Assembly: GCA_910583765.1 (NCBI GenBank)
Contig: CAJTYS010000068.1
Span: forward strand, 1-14,966
Direction: 5' to 3'
Length of the DNA stretch: 14,966 nucleotides
Origin: an uncultured Eubacteriales bacterium
GTDB taxonomy: Bacteria; Bacillota; Clostridia; Peptostreptococcales; Anaerovoracaceae
Shown piece after piece: positions 12,308-14,966 of this stretch. Numbering within the stretch: position 1 is the first letter of the stretch; each line of letters opens with the position of its first letter. The notes under the pieces were generated by a model, which made no database searches, was not told the DNA's origin, and saw only the letters and a list, made by a program, of their open reading frames with translations. Made by a program: the position numbers and the translations under genes.

Positions 12308-13528
12308 ATGGATCTGAGAGTGGATATTTCCAGGAGTGGCTTGACTGGCGAGGAAATCAACGCCAAAAAAGATGCGGTGGACGCGGCGCTGGAACGGCTG
12401 TGGTCAGGAAAAGAGGATTTTACCGGATGGGTAAAGCTGCCCCTGGAATACGACAAAAATGAAGTGGAGCGGATCTTAAACGTATCCGACATCATCCGGC
12501 AGCAGTGCAGTTTGCTGATCGTCATTGGGATCGGGGGCTCCTATCTAGGCGCGAAGGCGGCCATCGATGCGCTGGAGAAAGAGCCGGACGCGCCACAGGT
12601 GAAATTCGCGGGCATCAACTTGAGCGCGGTTTATCATGCGCAGCTGCTGCGAGAAATGGAACTGCAGGATGTTTGCCTGTGCGTGATTTCCAAATCAGGG
12701 ACCACTGTGGAAACCACGGCGACTTTCAATATCTTCAAGAAAGCGCTCATCGAAAAGTATGGAAAAGAAGAGGCTGTCAAAAGGATCTACGCCATCACGG
12801 ACGAAAAGAACGGAGCCCTGCGGGAAGAAACAGAAGCAGAAGGCTACACCAGCTTCGTGATTCCCGCTGACATTGGCGGCCGCTATTCTGTGTTGACGCC
12901 AGTGGGATTGCTGCCTATCGCAGTGGCGGGAATCGATATCAGAGGGCTGCTGCAAGGCGCGGAGGCAATGGCAAGTTCGCCGGAGTGGGATTTTGACGCT
13001 TCCTCGTATGCTGTGGCAAGATTTCTGCTTTTAGAAAAGGGCAAGGCAGTGGAAGCCATCCAGCACTACGAACCGAGTCTCAAATATTTTGTGGAATGGA
13101 TCAAGCAGCTGTTTGGAGAAAGTGAAGGCAAGGACGGAACGGGCCTCTTTCCAGCTGGCTTAGAACTGACGGCGGATCTTCACTCCATGGGACAATTTCT
13201 GCAGCAGGGGAGCCAGATTTTCTTTGAAACCGTGCTCAATGTGAAAAATTCGCCTGTGGACATGACCATCCCAGCCGGACCTCTGGAAGGGAAAACCCTG
13301 AACCAGCTCAATAGAGCCGCGGTGCGGGGCGTGATCGAAGCCCACAGCAACGCAGGAGTCCCGATCATTCGCATTGACATTCCAGAACTGAACGCTTTCT
13401 ATTATGGGCAGCTGATCTACTTCTTTGAAACCTCCTGCGCGATCACGGCAATGATGATGGGAGTCAATCCGTTTGACCAACCTGGCGTGGAAGCATACAA
13501 AAAAGAAATGAAAAAAGAAATTTTCTAA
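12308..13528 (+). CDS. pgi: Glucose-6-phosphate isomerase
   Basis: This 406-residue cytoplasmic glycolytic enzyme interconverts glucose 6-phosphate and fructose 6-phosphate. The sugar-isomerase fold shows VIGIGGSYLGAKAAI near 71-85 and the phosphate-binding ISKSGTTVET near 126-135. GGRYSVLTPVGLLP (from 190) is PGI signature 1. The catalytic acid is E271 in FGESEGK, H346 lies in EAHSNAGVP, and the end GVNPFDQPGVEAYK provides the second signature and K398. AAGGAGG lies before ATG 12308. The protein is about 40 residues shorter than the usual 445-450 of Firmicutes. By comparison with the Bacillus-type enzyme as I remember it, the losses are in the early insertion, a loop before LEGKTLN and the C-terminal tail. 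All catalytic residues are kept. It appears to be transcribed alone. Confidence 0.95.
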   Translation: MDLRVDISRSGLTGEEINAKKDAVDAALERLWSGKEDFTGWVKLPLEYDKNEVERILNVSDIIRQQCSLLIVIGIGGSYLGAKAAIDALEKEPDAPQVKFAGINLSAVYHAQLLREMELQDVCLCVISKSGTTVETTATFNIFKKALIEKYGKEEAVKRIYAITDEKNGALREETEAEGYTSFVIPADIGGRYSVLTPVGLLPIAVAGIDIRGLLQGAEAMASSPEWDFDASSYAVARFLLLEKGKAVEAIQHYEPSLKYFVEWIKQLFGESEGKDGTGLFPAGLELTADLHSMGQFLQQGSQIFFETVLNVKNSPVDMTIPAGPLEGKTLNQLNRAAVRGVIEAHSNAGVPIIRIDIPELNAFYYGQLIYFFETSCAITAMMMGVNPFDQPGVEAYKKEMKKEIF

Positions 13529-13663
13529 TGCAAAGAAGGCAAAAATAGGTTACAATGTATAGTGGCGCAGGCGGTGATCTGCCTATAGGCCATAAAAGAC
13601 CATATTGATAAAGTCAATTTTACAATCCTTTGGGATTGGCACATTACAAGGAGGACATTGCAT

Positions 13664-14512
13664 ATGAAAAAGGTAGGAGTATTAGGTACAGGCACAATGG
13701 GTGCTGGAATCATCCAGGTTCTCGCGCAGAACGGCTACGAAGTGGTTCTGAGAGCTAGAAGACAGACTTCCGTTGACAACGGCATCGCCACAGTCACAAA
13801 GAATCTGGACAAATTAGTAAAAAAAGAAAAGATCACAGCTGCTGACAAAGACGAGATCCTCAGCAGAGTAAAGGGATCCACGGACATCAGCATTGTGAAA
13901 GACGCGGACCTGATCATCGAAGCGGCGACAGAAAACATGGAAGCAAAGAAAGCGCTGTTCCAGGAATTAGACGAACTGTGCAAGCCTGACACCATCATCG
14001 CCACAAACACTTCCGCTCTTTCCATCACAGAAATCGCGGCAGCCACAAAGAGACCTGACAAAATCATCGGCATGCATTTCTTCAATCCGGTTCCAGCTAT
14101 GAAACTGGTTGAAATCGTAAAAGGACTGACCACTTCCGAAGAAACAAGAAGCACCATCATCGAGCTGACAAAGGCTCTGAAAAAGACTCCTGTAGATGTA
14201 GCGGAAGCGCCTGGATTCGTTGTTAACAGAATCTTGATCCCAATGGTGAACGAAGGAATCGGCATCCTGGCTGACGGAGTCGCTGACGCGGAAGGCATTG
14301 ACACAGCTATGCAGCTGGGAGCCAACCACCCAATGGGACCTCTCGCTCTGGGCGACCTGATCGGACTGGACGTATGCCTGGCGATCATGGAAACGCTGTA
14401 CAATGAATTTGGTGACACCAAGTACAGACCGCATCCACTGCTGAGAAAAATGGTTCGCGCCAACAAGCTGGGAAGAAAGACCGGAATCGGCTTCTACGAC
14501 TACAGCAAATAA
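13664..14512 (+). CDS. hbd: 3-hydroxybutyryl-CoA dehydrogenase
   Basis: The enzyme is 282 residues, the same length as clostridial Hbd, and interconverts acetoacetyl-CoA and 3-hydroxybutyryl-CoA in butyrate-type or crotonyl pathways. The N-terminal Rossmann domain has GTGTMG (G8-G13). IIATNTSALSITEIA and GMHFFNPVPAMKLVEIVKG follow, and the C-terminal helical domain begins APGFVVNRILIPMVNEGIGI and continues LGANHPMGPLALGDLIGLDV to FYDYSK. The start at 13664 has AAGGAGG at 9-base spacing; a TTG at 13658 is too close to it. At the end of the second strand the sequence is VVLRARRQ where the well-known clostridial enzyme has VVLRDIK, so the acidic residue that holds the NAD ribose is replaced by A31 followed by R32-R33. 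This suggests NADP(H) use. No thiolase, crotonase or acyl-CoA dehydrogenase genes are adjacent, unlike in typical bcs operons. Confidence 0.93.
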   Translation: MKKVGVLGTGTMGAGIIQVLAQNGYEVVLRARRQTSVDNGIATVTKNLDKLVKKEKITAADKDEILSRVKGSTDISIVKDADLIIEAATENMEAKKALFQELDELCKPDTIIATNTSALSITEIAAATKRPDKIIGMHFFNPVPAMKLVEIVKGLTTSEETRSTIIELTKALKKTPVDVAEAPGFVVNRILIPMVNEGIGILADGVADAEGIDTAMQLGANHPMGPLALGDLIGLDVCLAIMETLYNEFGDTKYRPHPLLRKMVRANKLGRKTGIGFYDYSK

Positions 14513-14529
14513 AGCAAACTTTTTACATC

Positions 14530-14567
14530 AAAGGCTGCTCTCAAAAAGGGCAGTCTTTTCATTTTTT
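14530..14567 (+). terminator. Rho-independent terminator after hbd
   Basis: AAAGGCTGCTCT (14530-14541) pairs with AGGGCAGTCTTT (14547-14558), with two G-U pairs, and is followed by TCATTTTTT. Confidence 0.8.
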
Positions 14568-14569
14568 CC

Positions 14570-14597
14570 TTGCATTTCCTCCAAACTAGTGTATAAT
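14570..14597 (+). promoter_or_regulatory. Promoter of the rpsF operon
   Basis: TTGCAT (14570-14575) and a perfect TATAAT (14592-14597) are 16 bp apart, directly after the hbd terminator. Confidence 0.7.
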
Positions 14598-14628
14598 GAA
14601 AAAGCATTGAATTTTTTCAGTGCTCTCT

Positions 14629-14649
14629 GCGCCTGCGGGCAGCAGGTGC
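14629..14649 (+). promoter_or_regulatory. Leader hairpin upstream of rpsF
   Basis: GCGCCTGC pairs with GCAGGTGC (one G-U pair) across the loop GGGCA, 27 bases before the start codon. Ribosomal protein S6 leaders in many bacteria carry an autoregulatory hairpin bound by S6:S18. The position fits, but the diagnostic bulged motif is not clear. Confidence 0.35.
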
Positions 14650-14676
14650 CATTTAGTCCATAGGGAGGTGAAACGA

Positions 14677-14964
14677 ATGACAAATTATGAGGTTATGTTC
14701 ATTATCGACCCAATGCTGGAAGACGAGAAAAAAGACGCTACTGTTGAGACGGTTCAGGAAATCATCAACGGTAACGGCGAAGTTTCCAAAGTCGATGTAT
14801 GGGGAATGAGAAAGCTTGCGTATCCGATTCAGAAAAAGAACGATGGTTACTATGTTGTGGTTGAATTCAAAGCAAGCCCTGAGCTGCCTAAGGAATTAGA
14901 CAGAAGACTCAAGATCTCAGATAATGTAATGAGACACATGATCATCAATAAAGATGAAAAATAA
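14677..14964 (+). CDS. rpsF: 30S ribosomal protein S6
   Basis: This 95-residue protein begins MTNYEVMFIIDPMLEDEKKD and has the central WGMRKLAYPIQKKNDGYYVV motif and the LDRRLKISDNVMRHMI ending of S6. S6 binds S18 and 16S rRNA in the platform of the small subunit. The ATG at 14677 follows AGGGAGGTG; the longer frame from 14620 would run through the leader hairpin. The window ends two bases after the stop codon; ssb and rpsR normally follow. The start of the operon here, right after the hbd terminator, has its own promoter. Confidence 0.96.
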   Translation: MTNYEVMFIIDPMLEDEKKDATVETVQEIINGNGEVSKVDVWGMRKLAYPIQKKNDGYYVVVEFKASPELPKELDRRLKISDNVMRHMIINKDEK

Positions 14965-14966
14965 AG

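Noticed and set aside
12112..12525. 137-codon minus-strand frame across the pgi start
   Set aside because: It runs antisense through pgi and its promoter. The hydrophobic stretch comes from AT-rich promoter DNA, and there is no supporting start site.
13735..14466. 243-codon frame antisense to hbd
   Set aside because: Mirror of a strongly conserved gene, rich in Ser and Ile from reversed codons, with no start signals.
1..14966. CRISPR arrays, tRNA or rRNA genes
   Set aside because: No regularly spaced short repeats and no recognisable tRNA or rRNA sequence were seen.

Overview
The window looks like a chromosomal segment from an anaerobic, low-to-mid GC Gram-positive bacterium of the class Clostridia. 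Three things suggest this. Strong purine-rich ribosome binding sites (AGGAGG) precede nearly every gene. Promoters are close to the sigma-A consensus. The gene set includes a clostridial-type 3-hydroxybutyryl-CoA dehydrogenase, a firmicute-type phosphoglucose isomerase and an rpsF operon. The genus cannot be fixed from sequence reading alone.

Region 1 (1-3284) is a sulfur-assimilation block: an Rrf2-family regulator with three IscR-spaced cysteines, O-acetylhomoserine sulfhydrylase and cysteine synthase A. Each gene has its own promoter-like region, and small dyads near the two enzyme genes could bind the regulator. A strong terminator follows cysK.

Region 2 (3285-10449) is accessory. It holds two genes for different subfamilies of PD-(D/E)XK nucleases of the Rpn / putative transposase type (rpn1 at 3862-4692, rpn2 at 8282-9289). 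Between them are a two-gene minus-strand unit (small coiled-coil protein plus Pol-beta-type nucleotidyltransferase, toxin-antitoxin-like) and an AEC-family permease followed by a truncated PAS-domain regulator. After rpn2 come two divergently transcribed Xre-type regulators. Each rpn gene lies between two directly repeated segments made from the 3' end of a gene. For rpn1 the repeat is 123 bp from the cysK 3' end and terminator (121/123 identical). For rpn2 it is a gapless 212 bp repeat (about 84% identical) made of the rpn2 3' end, an intergenic hairpin and the 3' end of the convergent Xre gene. The upstream 212 bp copy interrupts the PAS-domain gene. Decayed coding remnants fill the remaining space.

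Region 3 (10450-14966) returns to more ordinary content: a DUF4367-type membrane-anchored protein and a small secreted protein that converge on a perfect hairpin, then pgi, hbd with an unusual cofactor-binding loop, and rpsF, the start of the rpsF-ssb-rpsR operon.

The most interesting signals are the duplications bracketing both rpn genes, possible internal translation starts inside both rpn genes (as in the Rpn large/small-protein arrangement), the near-perfect promoter with an overlapping inverted repeat in front of the toxin-antitoxin-like pair, and the likely NADP(H) preference of Hbd.
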